A stretch of DNA of 8,294 nt from Thiomargarita sp. (GTDB taxonomy: Bacteria; Pseudomonadota; Gammaproteobacteria; Beggiatoales; Beggiatoaceae), in contig DYNO01000100.1 in assembly GCA_020721025.1 (NCBI GenBank), forward strand, positions 3,648 through 11,941, written 5' to 3'. Made by a program: the position numbers and the translations under genes. Below are positions 1 through 7,600 of the stretch, piece by piece (within the stretch, counting starts at the first letter, position 1; every line of letters begins with the position of its first letter). The notes beneath the pieces were generated by a model, which was not told the origin of the DNA, did no database searches, and worked only from the letters and a program-made list of their open reading frames with translations.

Positions 1-55
1 GACTGAATGCTAGTTTAAACACGGCTCCAAATTTTAACGGCGCAACTTCTATCAT
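1..55 (-). CDS. 5' end of an unidentified gene, cut by the window edge
   Basis: From an ATG at 55-53 the frame stays open for 18 codons to the window edge and reads MIEVAPLKFGAVFKLAFS. A weak GCGAG lies several bases upstream. The ATG overlaps the TGA that closes the R3 remnant frame (ATGA overlap), so translational coupling is possible. The pattern 'PLKFG.VFK.AFS' reminds me of the start of PD-(D/E)XK-like nuclease or transposase-associated proteins common in gammaproteobacteria, but 18 residues cannot prove a family. It could also be a chance open frame. Its position directly after the third methyltransferase-tail repeat, like the two modules before it, supports it being the next accessory gene. 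Confidence 0.35.
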   Translation of the reverse strand, partial: MIEVAPLKFGAVFKLAFS

Positions 56-66
56 ATTTTTTCTCG

Positions 67-91
67 CTGTAACTGTCTGAAATAACTCTGA
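67..91 (-). repeat. R3, short third copy of the methyltransferase 3'-end repeat
   Basis: This 25-bp stretch matches 24 of 25 bases in R2 (453-477) and 23 of 25 in R1 (1182-1206). On the minus strand it reads QSYFRQLQ, continuing to REKI and a TGA, against QSYFRRLRR at the end of the methyltransferase. It begins two bases past the antitoxin stop codon and is in the same reading frame as the antitoxin. The shared LQR makes it closer to R2 than to R1. Confidence 0.75.
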
Positions 92-93
92 TT

Positions 94-309
94 TCACAAA
101 GTTATATTTAACTGTTGTATTACATCCTCAAAAGAGAGACGTGTTGACGTGTCTTGTTTTTTTACTGCCTGAATATGCAGGTAATCCAAATAATCTTCGA
201 GTTTTTCAGCATTTGAGAGTAAATCTTTTACTAGAACAAACTCTTGAAAGTCAATCACTGCAAATTTGTTCTGCCCATTTTCTTGAATAATTTGTACATT
301 TTCTAGCAT
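94..309 (-). CDS. Small antitoxin of the RelE-like module
   Basis: A protein of about 71 residues beginning MLENVQIIQENGQNKFAVI. The block 'I..NGQNKFAVIDFQEF' followed by an acidic helix (LLSNAEKLEDYLDYL) is typical of short prevent-host-death/RelB-type antitoxins, whose front end binds DNA and whose tail neutralises the toxin. The tail ends LSFEDVIQQLNITL. Two adjacent ATGs exist (312 and 309). The first overlaps the toxin's TAA stop (TAATG), but GGAG at 316-319 is only 3 bases from it and 6 bases from the second, so I favour 309. The gene follows its toxin, a toxin-first order. The frame stays open past its TGA into R3, so an ancestral version may have had a longer C-terminus. Family assignment is by pattern only. 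Confidence 0.75.
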   Translation of the reverse strand: MLENVQIIQENGQNKFAVIDFQEFVLVKDLLSNAEKLEDYLDYLHIQAVKKQDTSTRLSFEDVIQQLNITL

Positions 310-311
310 CA

Positions 312-551
312 TTATCTCCGTTGATAGGCTCTATTACGTGGCAAAATATCCATGATATCAATGATTTTTAAATCGTCTTTACGTTCAAATAATACACGAT
401 AATTTCCGACGCGAAGCCGAGTTGCTCCATGATTGTCATCTGTTTTCATTCTCTGTAACCGTCTGAAATAACTCTGAATGTCGCGGCGGTTGGCTTCACT
501 GGTCTTGGTTTCAAGTAAAATGGTCAGCATTTCTTGCAGTAAATTGCACAT
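312..551 (-). CDS. RelE/ParE-like toxin with a replaced N-terminal half (chimera, possibly inactive)
   Basis: The C-terminal half, GATRLRVGNYRVLFERKDD and onward to IIDIMDILPRNRAYQ, is a clear RelE/ParE fold ending (RLRVG.YRV..., then PR...Y); family members usually cleave mRNA on the ribosome or poison gyrase. The front half is not RelE: about 29 residues (QEMLTILLETKTSEANRRDI to RRLQR) match the methyltransferase C-terminus almost residue for residue, and the usual first beta strand and helical hairpin are missing. The longest frame starts at TTG 569, which overlaps GGGAG (563-567), so that SD cannot serve it. ATG 551 is in frame but 11 bases from GGGAG. The best-spaced ATG (556) is out of frame. 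Total length is still about 80 residues, normal for RelE, but loss of the N-terminal core makes activity doubtful. Its stop overlaps the antitoxin start. Confidence 0.7.
   Translation of the reverse strand: MCNLLQEMLTILLETKTSEANRRDIQSYFRRLQRMKTDDNHGATRLRVGNYRVLFERKDDLKIIDIMDILPRNRAYQRR
450..537 (-). repeat. R2, 88-bp copy of the methyltransferase 3' end inside the toxin gene
   Basis: Aligns without gaps to R1 (1179-1266) with 6 mismatches in 88 bases by hand count (93%). Three of the mismatches are adjacent (DIL against TIL). It is in the same codon register as R1, so it encodes nearly the same peptide, now inside the RelE-like toxin frame. The spacing R1 to R2 is 729 bp, an exact multiple of three. 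Confidence 0.93.
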
Positions 552-556
552 TTCAT
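524..556 (-). other. Remnant of the original toxin start (MKCAIY..., out of frame)
   Basis: ATG at 556-554 opens an 11-codon frame, MKCAIYCKKC then TGA. It sits exactly 6 bases after GGGAG (563-567), the ideal spacing. RelE-family toxins of this type often begin MKxxxYTK. The frame is lost within bases shared with R1 (the match to R1 begins at 537, inside this ORF). I infer this is the native toxin start, cut off when the methyltransferase-like segment entered. Confidence 0.5.
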
Positions 557-562
557 AGCGTT

Positions 563-567
563 CTCCC
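563..567 (-). promoter_or_regulatory. Ribosome binding site GGGAG of the RelE-like toxin
   Basis: GGGAG lies between the DUF5615 stop (573) and the toxin. It is 6 bases from the out-of-frame ATG 556 and 11 from the in-frame ATG 551. It therefore favours a start that can no longer yield the full toxin, which argues for inactivation or low expression. Confidence 0.65.
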
Positions 568-572
568 AAAAA

Positions 573-929
573 TTATTCAGTCAGTAGTATATTATTGATT
601 TCAATGACTCCTTGTCTTCCTGTCTCAATAATTTCTACTATTCTCGAATAGTTTTGTCGCAATACCTGCTCAATTTCAGATACTCTGACATTGCCTGTTC
701 TGAGCCAGATGATATGTGGGGGAAAATTTTTCAATATAGCAAGATCATTAAAATCAGAATCTTGAGTGACAATAGTAAAACTTTCACGTCGCGCAAATTC
801 CCAAATTTGAATATCTTGAGCGCGTTCTAACTCTAGGGCATTAATATGTTGCGAATTTGGAAATAAATCGCTCACACGCCGACAGATTTTATACGAAATA
901 TTTTCATCAAATAGCAACTTCACTGTCAT
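573..929 (-). CDS. DUF5615 PIN-like toxin (VapC45-like ribonuclease)
   Basis: A complete 118-residue protein, usual length for the family. PIN-like/Mut7-C hallmarks are visible: MTVKLLFDENIS with D8, E9 and N10 at the end of strand 1, E44 in DIQIWEFA, and TIVTQDSDF with D57 and D59 in the metal-binding centre. IIWLRTGN near residues 74-80 is also typical. Such proteins are Mg-dependent single-strand RNases that act as type II toxins. ATG 929 lies inside the end of the DUF433 gene (23-base overlap), preceded by GGTGA 5 bases upstream, so the pair is translationally coupled. All expected acidic residues are present, so the toxin appears intact. The family is well supported; toxicity is inferred from the pairing. 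Confidence 0.9.
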   Translation of the reverse strand: MTVKLLFDENISYKICRRVSDLFPNSQHINALELERAQDIQIWEFARRESFTIVTQDSDFNDLAILKNFPPHIIWLRTGNVRVSEIEQVLRQNYSRIVEIIETGRQGVIEINNILLTE

Positions 930-1149
930 AAATCACCGCGATTTTACGTTCCTTATCAGCAACATACGCTAAACAAGCTAGAATATCCGTAGAAGTTAAT
1001 TCAGGAAAATCTTCAACAATTTCTTCGGAGGTCATGCCATTGGCTAACATATTGAGTACATCGTAAACAGTGATTCTCAAGCCACGAACACAGGGTTGTG
1101 CAGAGCGTTTTCCAATTTCTAAAGTGATATATTGTCGATAATTGATCAT
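907..1149 (-). CDS. DUF433 antitoxin (VapB45-like)
   Basis: An 80-residue protein with the DUF433 signature: QPCVRGLRITVYDVLNML (around residues 18-35), then GMTSEEIVEDFPELTSTDI and ACLAYVADKE. DUF433 is a helix-turn-helix-containing fold that serves as antitoxin to DUF5615 PIN-like toxins, usually repressing its own operon. The ATG at 1149 has a near-perfect ribosome binding site (AAAGGAGAT, GGAG at 1157-1160, 7 bases upstream), which fixes the start. It begins 23 bases after the methyltransferase stop and could be read through from it. It overlaps the following toxin by 23 bases, the standard antitoxin-first order. No separate strong promoter is seen; a weak TTTAAT with poor -35 lies across the methyltransferase stop. 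Confidence 0.9.
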   Translation of the reverse strand: MINYRQYITLEIGKRSAQPCVRGLRITVYDVLNMLANGMTSEEIVEDFPELTSTDILACLAYVADKERKIAVIYDSEVAI

Positions 1150-1154
1150 ACATT

Positions 1155-1163
1155 ATCTCCTTT
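1155..1163 (-). promoter_or_regulatory. Strong ribosome binding site of the DUF433 gene
   Basis: AAAGGAGAT with GGAG 7 bases before ATG 1149. This contrasts with the two large defence genes, neither of which has a recognisable Shine-Dalgarno. Confidence 0.75.
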
Positions 1164-1172
1164 CAAGTTTTA

Positions 1173-4100
1173 TTAAACTCTCCGTAACCGTCTGAAATAA
1201 CTCTGAATGTCGCGGCGGTCGGCTTCACTGGTTTTGGTTTCAAGTAAAATATCCAGCATTTCTTGCTCGGTGAGTTGGTATAAATCAAACACCATCGCAT
1301 CAATTTCATTTTCCAGTTCGCGAGTGTCCGCGCCGCGTTGCTTGGCAAGTAGGATTTTATCCACCAATTCGATAAATGGTTGTTTTTGGGATTTGGGAAT
1401 TTTGGGGACTGGTAAATTTTCCAAAAAGGCTTTTTTGTACCGATAACCACTTTCGCCCAAACCGCCACCCGCATAAAATAATTTGAAACTCCACGTTACA
1501 AATTTAGAATTTAATAAACAAATGAGATACTTTGTGCTTTCTCCTGACATTAAAAATGAAGTTGCTTCGGCATAAAAATTATTTATATCAAAATGAAATT
1601 GAGGTTCTCTTACGATTTCAGAATAAACAACCTTCTCCTTCTCAAATTCCTGTAAATAAGCGCAGTTTCTTAAATTATAAGGCGTTTTTCCCTTATCCAA
1701 TCTTTTCTCAAGTTGCGGATAAAAATTGTCTAAATGCTTCTTTATCGCTGGATAACGTTTAATATCAACAGGCGGATTATTATGAGAGTTGATTAACCAC
1801 AACCCCGCCCATTCATAGCCATACCGCTTAATATCCCGCCCACGCAAAATTGGCTTGATAATTTCCGCGCTTTTTGGGTCTTCAGCACACAACCGCTCTT
1901 TTGTTGCCGTATCAATGATAAACGCCTCATTGAACCCTGTTAAAATACCACGATAAATCTGCACATCCCACTCTTTCAACGGCGTACCGATTGCCTCAAT
2001 TTTTGCCTTGAGCGCGTGAACCGATTCATCACCCAACACAAACGCTTTTTTATTCAACAAACTTTGCGCCAACGGGGTTAAATGATTCTCACCACGCGGC
2101 AAATCCGCCCCAGTCAAAAATTGCATCTGTGAATCTGGCAACTGTTTCTTAAATAACAAGATGTTAGAATCCACTGTTGCATCAAAAACTTGCTTGCCTT
2201 TGAAATCAATCAACTGCAACAAACACGTATTTTTTAAGAAAAACTCGCGCAATTTCTCGCCATATTTTGCCCGCATCCACTTGTTTGACGTAATGAATGC
2301 CAAAACACCACGCGCTTGCAACAGATTAAAACCGGTTTCATAAAAATAAGTGAACAAATCCGAAGTTCCTGTATAAACTGTAAAATGTTTCAAATCGGTT
2401 TTCAAATGTTTAATCGCCTCTTGTCGAATATACGGCGGATTTCCAATGACAACATCAAAACCCTCCTCCATGCCAAACATCCAAACAGGCTCAAACCAAT
2501 CGCACGATTCATCAGAAAACGGTCTCCACGTTGCCAACTGCGACAATTCCGAATCCTTGCCCGCCCACGACAACACGATGTTTAACAACACATTTTGCAC
2601 CACTTGAAATTTCGCTTGTAAATCAACCTTCTCATCGCCCTGACTGTTCAAATAACGACCGCGCAACTCTGCCAACTCATTGATTTGTAAGCGTGCTTTA
2701 GATTCATACAGCTGCCAATTCAAATAAGAAATGCCCTTCAACGTATTCGCACACACAAACTTAAAATCCAAGTTCGGCAACGGAATAATCCCACGATTGG
2801 CTTGATTATCCTCAATTTTCTCATCGACAATCAACGACAAAAAACACCTTAACCGACTGATTCCGATGGCAATCGGCTGAATATCTACGCCATAAATACA
2901 TTCACGCAAAATTCCCAACTTGCGCGTATAATTCCACAGGACTTTTTCACCTTCCAACTTTTGCCGCATAAACGTCCGCGCCGTCGCGTCAGGAATATTA
3001 TTCAACAGATTATTCAACCAGATAACGCAATCCGGGTCTAATTTTTGGAGCAACAACGTCAACTTCTGCAAAATGCCCATCGGAAACGCGCCCGAACCAC
3101 ACGCCGGATCAAGAATTTTAATGTTGCCAATCGCTGCCAGTAAACGACTGGAATCAGTGGGATTAAACGGATTACTCACTTCACCATGTGCAAACAAAGC
3201 GCGCAATTGATGCTTATCTAAATCAACAAGTTGCGTTTCAAAATACGCCAACAACGACTCATCCACCATATAATCCACAATTTCGCGGGGCGTGTAATAA
3301 CTCCCGGTGGCTTTGCGCGCACTCTCGTCCGTTTCTGGATTGATTTCTGCCAACAAATTCTCAAAAATCTGCCCTAACATTTCTGGCTCAATCGCAACTT
3401 GCACATCCAACGGCGTATTTTCCTCAATCGTGAAATGATAGCGTTCAAAAAAAGACAACAACTTTTTCAACCACGCATTTGGTACGCTCAACGTATTCAA
3501 CGTGCAAGAATCATCATAAAAATCATGCAGATGCGGCTCAAACAAGCCACCGTTTAAAAATGGAATTTGCCCCCAGTCATCCACTCGAAATTCTGGTTTG
3601 CGCTGTTCAACCGGTTTATTCAGCGTCTCGAAAAATAAAGGCTCTAAATGTTGATGATAAAAATCAACGTTTTCTGCCAACGCATTCAATGATTCTACGG
3701 AGAGAATTTGCTTTGGAATCAATGAAATGCCGGCTGCTGACGTTTTCTTCTGCAAAAACCAACAAAACAACAATCGCCCAATCAAGCGCACTGTAAATTC
3801 TTTCAAAACCTGATCACCATTGACACTGGGCAATTTCAGCGTGGTTTTAAAAATTTCCTTGCCCCGCGTACCCCCGACCAATTCTGTAAATAAAACAGCA
3901 AGTTCCGAATAAAACTTTTTGTTCAAAACTGAAATATCTAAAATTTTCTGCCATGCCTGATGCAATTCGACAAAATTATTCGGGCGGGGGGAAATATTCG
4001 CATAAGCGAGACTGCTCAAAATATCGAGATGGGCGCGATGAGGATTCGCAAAATTGATGTCTTTGATAAGCGTGACTTTTTCTAAAACATCTCGGTCAGA

Positions 4101-4517
4101 ATCTTTTTTATTGAGGCGACGATGAATGATTGCCAAAGTCAATAAATCATTGTATTTAAACAAAATAAGCGCGGGCATGGCAAATTTTTTGTTCAACTCA
4201 CGCACCAGATTTGCAAGCGTTGTTCTGGAATACTGTACTTCGTTGAGTTCTAAAGCAAAAAATAGATAGGATTGAATAATCGAATGATTGACGGCAACGT
4301 TTAAAGAGTGAAATGTTGGCGTGTGGGCTTGAATTTCATCATCCGTCAATTGAAATAAAAAATGCGGTTCACGCACTTCTGTAAACTTGAGTGTATTTAA
4401 AAAATCTTGGTCTATCAGATTGATTGTGCTGTGATAACCCAAATTTTGAAACAAAGCGATAGCAGCATCTTTGAGAGGAAGGGTTGCAAAATTTTTGAGT
4501 AATTTTTGGAGATTCAT
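1173..4517 (-). CDS. Type IIG-like adenine-N6 DNA methyltransferase with fused target-recognition domain
   Basis: A protein of 1114 residues from ATG 4517. A longer frame to 4592 exists, but the extended -10 promoter at 4549-4557 lies inside it, and MNLQKLLKNF looks like a real start. The N-terminal ~400 residues carry a block PHRAHLDIL (159) and FLNGGLFEP, seen in large Eco57I-like enzymes; no clear nuclease motif. YYTPREIVDYM (407-417) and the SAM-binding motif I DPACGSGAFPMG (470-481) follow, then the catalytic NPPY (693-696). The C-terminal part from IYRGILTG (854) through LRGRDIKRYG (about 890) to LPVPKI (about 1034) is a TaqI-like target-recognition domain. It should transfer a methyl group to adenine N6 at a specific site, protecting host DNA while the helicase-nuclease attacks unmodified DNA. 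The last ~30 residues are repeated in the toxin. No Shine-Dalgarno is visible. BREX PglX and DISARM DrmMI are related alternatives, but their partner genes are absent here. Confidence 0.9.
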   Translation of the reverse strand: MNLQKLLKNFATLPLKDAAIALFQNLGYHSTINLIDQDFLNTLKFTEVREPHFLFQLTDDEIQAHTPTFHSLNVAVNHSIIQSYLFFALELNEVQYSRTTLANLVRELNKKFAMPALILFKYNDLLTLAIIHRRLNKKDSDRDVLEKVTLIKDINFANPHRAHLDILSSLAYANISPRPNNFVELHQAWQKILDISVLNKKFYSELAVLFTELVGGTRGKEIFKTTLKLPSVNGDQVLKEFTVRLIGRLLFCWFLQKKTSAAGISLIPKQILSVESLNALAENVDFYHQHLEPLFFETLNKPVEQRKPEFRVDDWGQIPFLNGGLFEPHLHDFYDDSCTLNTLSVPNAWLKKLLSFFERYHFTIEENTPLDVQVAIEPEMLGQIFENLLAEINPETDESARKATGSYYTPREIVDYMVDESLLAYFETQLVDLDKHQLRALFAHGEVSNPFNPTDSSRLLAAIGNIKILDPACGSGAFPMGILQKLTLLLQKLDPDCVIWLNNLLNNIPDATARTFMRQKLEGEKVLWNYTRKLGILRECIYGVDIQPIAIGISRLRCFLSLIVDEKIEDNQANRGIIPLPNLDFKFVCANTLKGISYLNWQLYESKARLQINELAELRGRYLNSQGDEKVDLQAKFQVVQNVLLNIVLSWAGKDSELSQLATWRPFSDESCDWFEPVWMFGMEEGFDVVIGNPPYIRQEAIKHLKTDLKHFTVYTGTSDLFTYFYETGFNLLQARGVLAFITSNKWMRAKYGEKLREFFLKNTCLLQLIDFKGKQVFDATVDSNILLFKKQLPDSQMQFLTGADLPRGENHLTPLAQSLLNKKAFVLGDESVHALKAKIEAIGTPLKEWDVQIYRGILTGFNEAFIIDTATKERLCAEDPKSAEIIKPILRGRDIKRYGYEWAGLWLINSHNNPPVDIKRYPAIKKHLDNFYPQLEKRLDKGKTPYNLRNCAYLQEFEKEKVVYSEIVREPQFHFDINNFYAEATSFLMSGESTKYLICLLNSKFVTWSFKLFYAGGGLGESGYRYKKAFLENLPVPKIPKSQKQPFIELVDKILLAKQRGADTRELENEIDAMVFDLYQLTEQEMLDILLETKTSEADRRDIQSYFRRLRRV
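1179..1266 (-). repeat. R1, 88-bp methyltransferase 3' end, parent copy of R2 and R3
   Basis: Encodes the final residues of the methyltransferase, QEMLDILLETKTSEADRR then DIQSYFRRLRR, ending just before the stop. A 93%-identical copy is at 450-537 and a 25-bp piece at 67-91, all in the same orientation. The preceding DAMVFDLYQLTEQE is an ordinary ending for large Eco57I-type enzymes, so R1 is more likely the source than an insertion. Confidence 0.9.
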
Positions 4518-4548
4518 GTTTTTAATTTCGCTGGTTAAATTTGGTTGG

Positions 4549-4577
4549 ATTATAACAATACACGGGCTAATCATAAC
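4549..4577 (-). promoter_or_regulatory. Extended -10 promoter of the methyltransferase
   Basis: On the minus strand a perfect TATAAT (4549-4554) is preceded by TGT (4555-4557), an extended -10 element. The -35 region (around 4572-4577, GTTATG) is weak, as is common with extended -10s. Transcription would start near 4542, about 25 bases before ATG 4517. This allows the methyltransferase to be expressed without its nuclease partner. Confidence 0.6.
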
Positions 4578-4590
4578 ATGAATAGTTTTC

Positions 4591-4621
4591 ACTCGTTACC
4601 AAATTCAACTGAGTAACGAGT
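4591..4621. repeat. Perfect 9-bp inverted repeat upstream of the methyltransferase promoter
   Basis: ACTCGTTAC (4591-4599) and GTAACGAGT (4613-4621) are exact reverse complements separated by 13 bases. In the minus-strand transcript no U-run follows (GAAAAC comes next), so it is a poor intrinsic terminator for the helicase gene. On the plus strand it is followed by TTT, but no plus-strand gene needs it. Its place about 15 bases upstream of the weak -35 fits an operator or mRNA hairpin. The protein that would bind it is not identified. Confidence 0.6.
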
Positions 4622-4624
4622 TTT

Positions 4625-4655
4625 AATTCTGGAAATTCTAAAATTCCGTAAATTC
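4625..4655. repeat. Four phased AATTC direct repeats
   Basis: AATTC occurs at 4625, 4634, 4642 and 4651, spacings 9, 8 and 9. They lie between the helicase stop and the inverted repeat. The middle portion, GGAAATTCTAAAATTCC (4631-4647), is also a near palindrome. They may be binding sites for a regulator or simply AT-rich drift. Confidence 0.4.
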
Positions 4656-4670
4656 TGATTCAGACAAAAA

Positions 4671-7600
4671 TTAGCTCGCTTCCTGAATCACCAACCAAGT
4701 GATCAACTCAAATTTCGTCTTGGTTGCGGGCAATTCCTCCTGTTTAAACAACCGCCCCGCCCGATTTTTAGTCATAGAATGCGTGGCTTGCTTAACAGTT
4801 TCTATCCCAAAAGAAGCCAGCGCAGTTTGCAACAACGTGTTATAAATTTTCATGTCACTGCCGTGTTGCGTTTCTTGATCAAACTTGCTACACCCCTCTT
4901 GATAAATCGCTGTTTTACCAAAACAAAGAGCCTCAAACATGGTCAAAATCTGATGAATGTCAGAAAAATGGTAGTGAATCGTGTTATCACGCTTTTTCAC
5001 ATAGACCAAAAAATACGGATGTAACTGATTCAATTTTTCCATTTTTATCTCTTTATCCAATAACTTAAGACAAAAAATAACGCCCGCTTCAAAGGCTTCA
5101 GTTTCTGGCACAACGGCATACATTCCCAAAGGCGCGTTTTCTAACTCCGCTTCATTACGCGCTTGTAAGGCTAAACGAAAGGCAGTAAAACTCAACTCTT
5201 CCAATTGAACGCCCTCAGTTTCCAATTCGGGCACATGCTCCTTGAACAACAATAATTGATGATCTCGATAATTTTTCTCTTTTTCCTGCTGAACCTGCTC
5301 CTCAAGTAAATTTTCATCTGTCGTTGTCGTCGCGCTGACCAACTCCATCCGCGCCTTCACTCGCGCTTCCAACTGCAAATAACCTTCTAAATCCTTGCCC
5401 GCCCAAAAATTCACCATCTGAATCGCTTGATTACGACTGCCCAGCCGATCAATTCGCCCAAAACGCTGAATAATCCGCACTGGATTCCAATGAATATCAT
5501 AATTCACAACATAATCACAATCTTGCAAGTTTTGCCCTTCAGAAATGCAATCGGTGGCAATCAGAATGTCAATCTCACGAGTTTCCTGCGGATAGAGCAA
5601 ATTCCGTTCTCTGGAGAGGGGCGAGAAATACGTCAACAATTTTTCAAAATCCTTTTCTTTCAAACTGCTCTGATTTCTACCGCTCCCCGTCACAAGTGCA
5701 ATATGGACATTTAACGCTTTGGCTAAATTCTCAGTGTTTTCATACAAATAAGTCGCAGTATCTGCAAATGCAGTGAATATCAATATCTTGCGATTATTCG
5801 GATTCAGCGGAGGATGAGTGACTTTGGCGCGAATCAGTTGATGTAATTTCTGTAACTTGCTGTCTTCAGGAACATTTTTCACATCTGCCAATAACTGCGT
5901 CAACTGTTGTTCATCCTGTTGCAAATCTGCCAACCAGTTTGCCACATCTAAATGTTGCACTTTGAAACTCAACTTACCCCATTCAAAATCTTGATTTTCG
6001 TCTTCTAATTCTTGTTGTAAATCATTCGTTTCCAGCGATTGCCATTCAATGGATTGCGCTTCTGCCAATTTTTGCTGCAAATTACCGATCTTGTCTAAAG
6101 TGCGTTGCAGTGTTTTTGAGAATGAAAAAATTGAACTTTCCAGACGTTTCAAGAAGTTCACGCGCATCATGCCGATGAGAAAGTGTTCACGCATGTTTTG
6201 TTCAAAGTTCTTCACTTTTCCGACGTAAAATTCTTGATATTCTGGCAAAAGATACGAAGAAGGATTGAAGAGTGAAAGTTTATAACTGTTGATTTTCTCA
6301 ACCAAATCACTGTATCTGAGCGATTCAATCTCAATATATTCATTCTGTGGTTTTTGACGCTGTGGAAAATTACCCAACTTCTGAATTGAATCAGCGAAAT
6401 AGGTTTTAATCTGCTGACGGGAGCGTGCAATGGTCAGATTATCAAGTAAAACAGCCACTTTTTTATCCAGCGTGTCAATCAAACTGCTTTTTTCAGACGC
6501 TGGTTTTTGCAAGTGATCATCTAAAGTTTTCTGAGCCGAGCGCAAGGTTTTGGTCAGACTTTCAATTCGCATAGATTCTTGAAAAGCGGCATCATTATCG
6601 TGTGCAATCAAGCGAATCTGATTCAGCAAATCGAGCAAATTATTATTGACCGGCGTGGCAGATAACAGCAATACCTTCGTTTTTGCTCCGGCTTTAATCA
6701 CTTCTTCTAACAATTTTTCATAACGACTTTTGGCACGAGAGCCTTGTTTTTCATAGCTTTTTGTTGCGTTGCGAAAATGGTGAGATTCATCAATCACCAC
6801 CAGATCATACGCATCCCAGTTGAATTTTTCCAAATCCACCGCGTCCACCTTGCCCTTATTACGCGTTAAATCCGTGTGCGAGAGCAGGGTATAATGGAAG
6901 TGATCATTGACAAATACATTGGAAGTGTCACGAGCCGCGCGGCGGTATTTATTCCAATTCCCTCGCAGCTTTTTAGGACTGAGCACCAAAACATCCTTAT
7001 TGCGCGATTCAAAATACTTGATGACCGCCAAAGCAGTGAAGGTTTTTCCTAAGCCAACACTGTCTGCGAGAATACAGCCATCATATTGACTCATCTTGTA
7101 AATAATTTGTCTCACTGCATTTTTTTGAAACTCATACAGTTTATTCCAAATTTCGCTTTTTTCCAACGAGGGTGGCAATGGCGTATCAAGCGCAATGTCG
7201 GTGTGAAAGAGATGAAACAAGGTTTTGTGATAAATGAAATCGGGACTGTTTTCGCGATAAAGTTGTTCTAAATACGCCAATACCTCTGTTTTGACATCGC
7301 TGACTACGACCTCTTGATGCTGCCCTTTCCATAATTTATCAAACCATCTTCCTAAATCTTCCACATCATGGCGGCTGTCTGTGATTAAATTAAGTTCAAG
7401 ATTTTGCTGCGTTTTTCCAAAACCGAGACCATTCACGGTAAAATTAGAACTACCCACGACAGAATATAAGCGATGGTCTTCTGCTGCATCCGGCGGATTT
7501 TTAATGAAATAGAGTTTGGCGTGAAGAAAATCTGGCTTGTTGACGGTTTTAATTTCAACCTTGTCCCGAATCCAATCGGCGCACGCTTTGGCAATGGCTT

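Noticed and set aside
67..1266. CRISPR array or insertion sequence as explanation for the repeats
   Set aside because: Copies are unequal in length, spaced hundreds of bases apart, lie in coding frames, and no terminal inverted repeats or transposase are seen.
1163..1474. A 103-codon minus-strand frame overlapping the methyltransferase C-terminus
   Set aside because: It is a shifted frame of the methyltransferase, its residues look like no known protein, and the longer frame has strong domain evidence.
3479..3796. A 105-codon plus-strand frame, and other plus-strand frames at 612-830, 1207-1446, 2316-2585 and 5427-5714
   Set aside because: All are antisense shadows of clear minus-strand genes, with no ribosome binding site or recognisable motif.
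4518..4592. N-terminal extension of the methyltransferase (MKTIHVMISPC...)
   Set aside because: A perfect extended -10 promoter lies within it and the sequence after Met at 4517 looks like the natural start.
4591..4621. Intrinsic terminator after the helicase gene
   Set aside because: The stem is not followed by a T-run on the minus strand, so I list it only as an inverted repeat.
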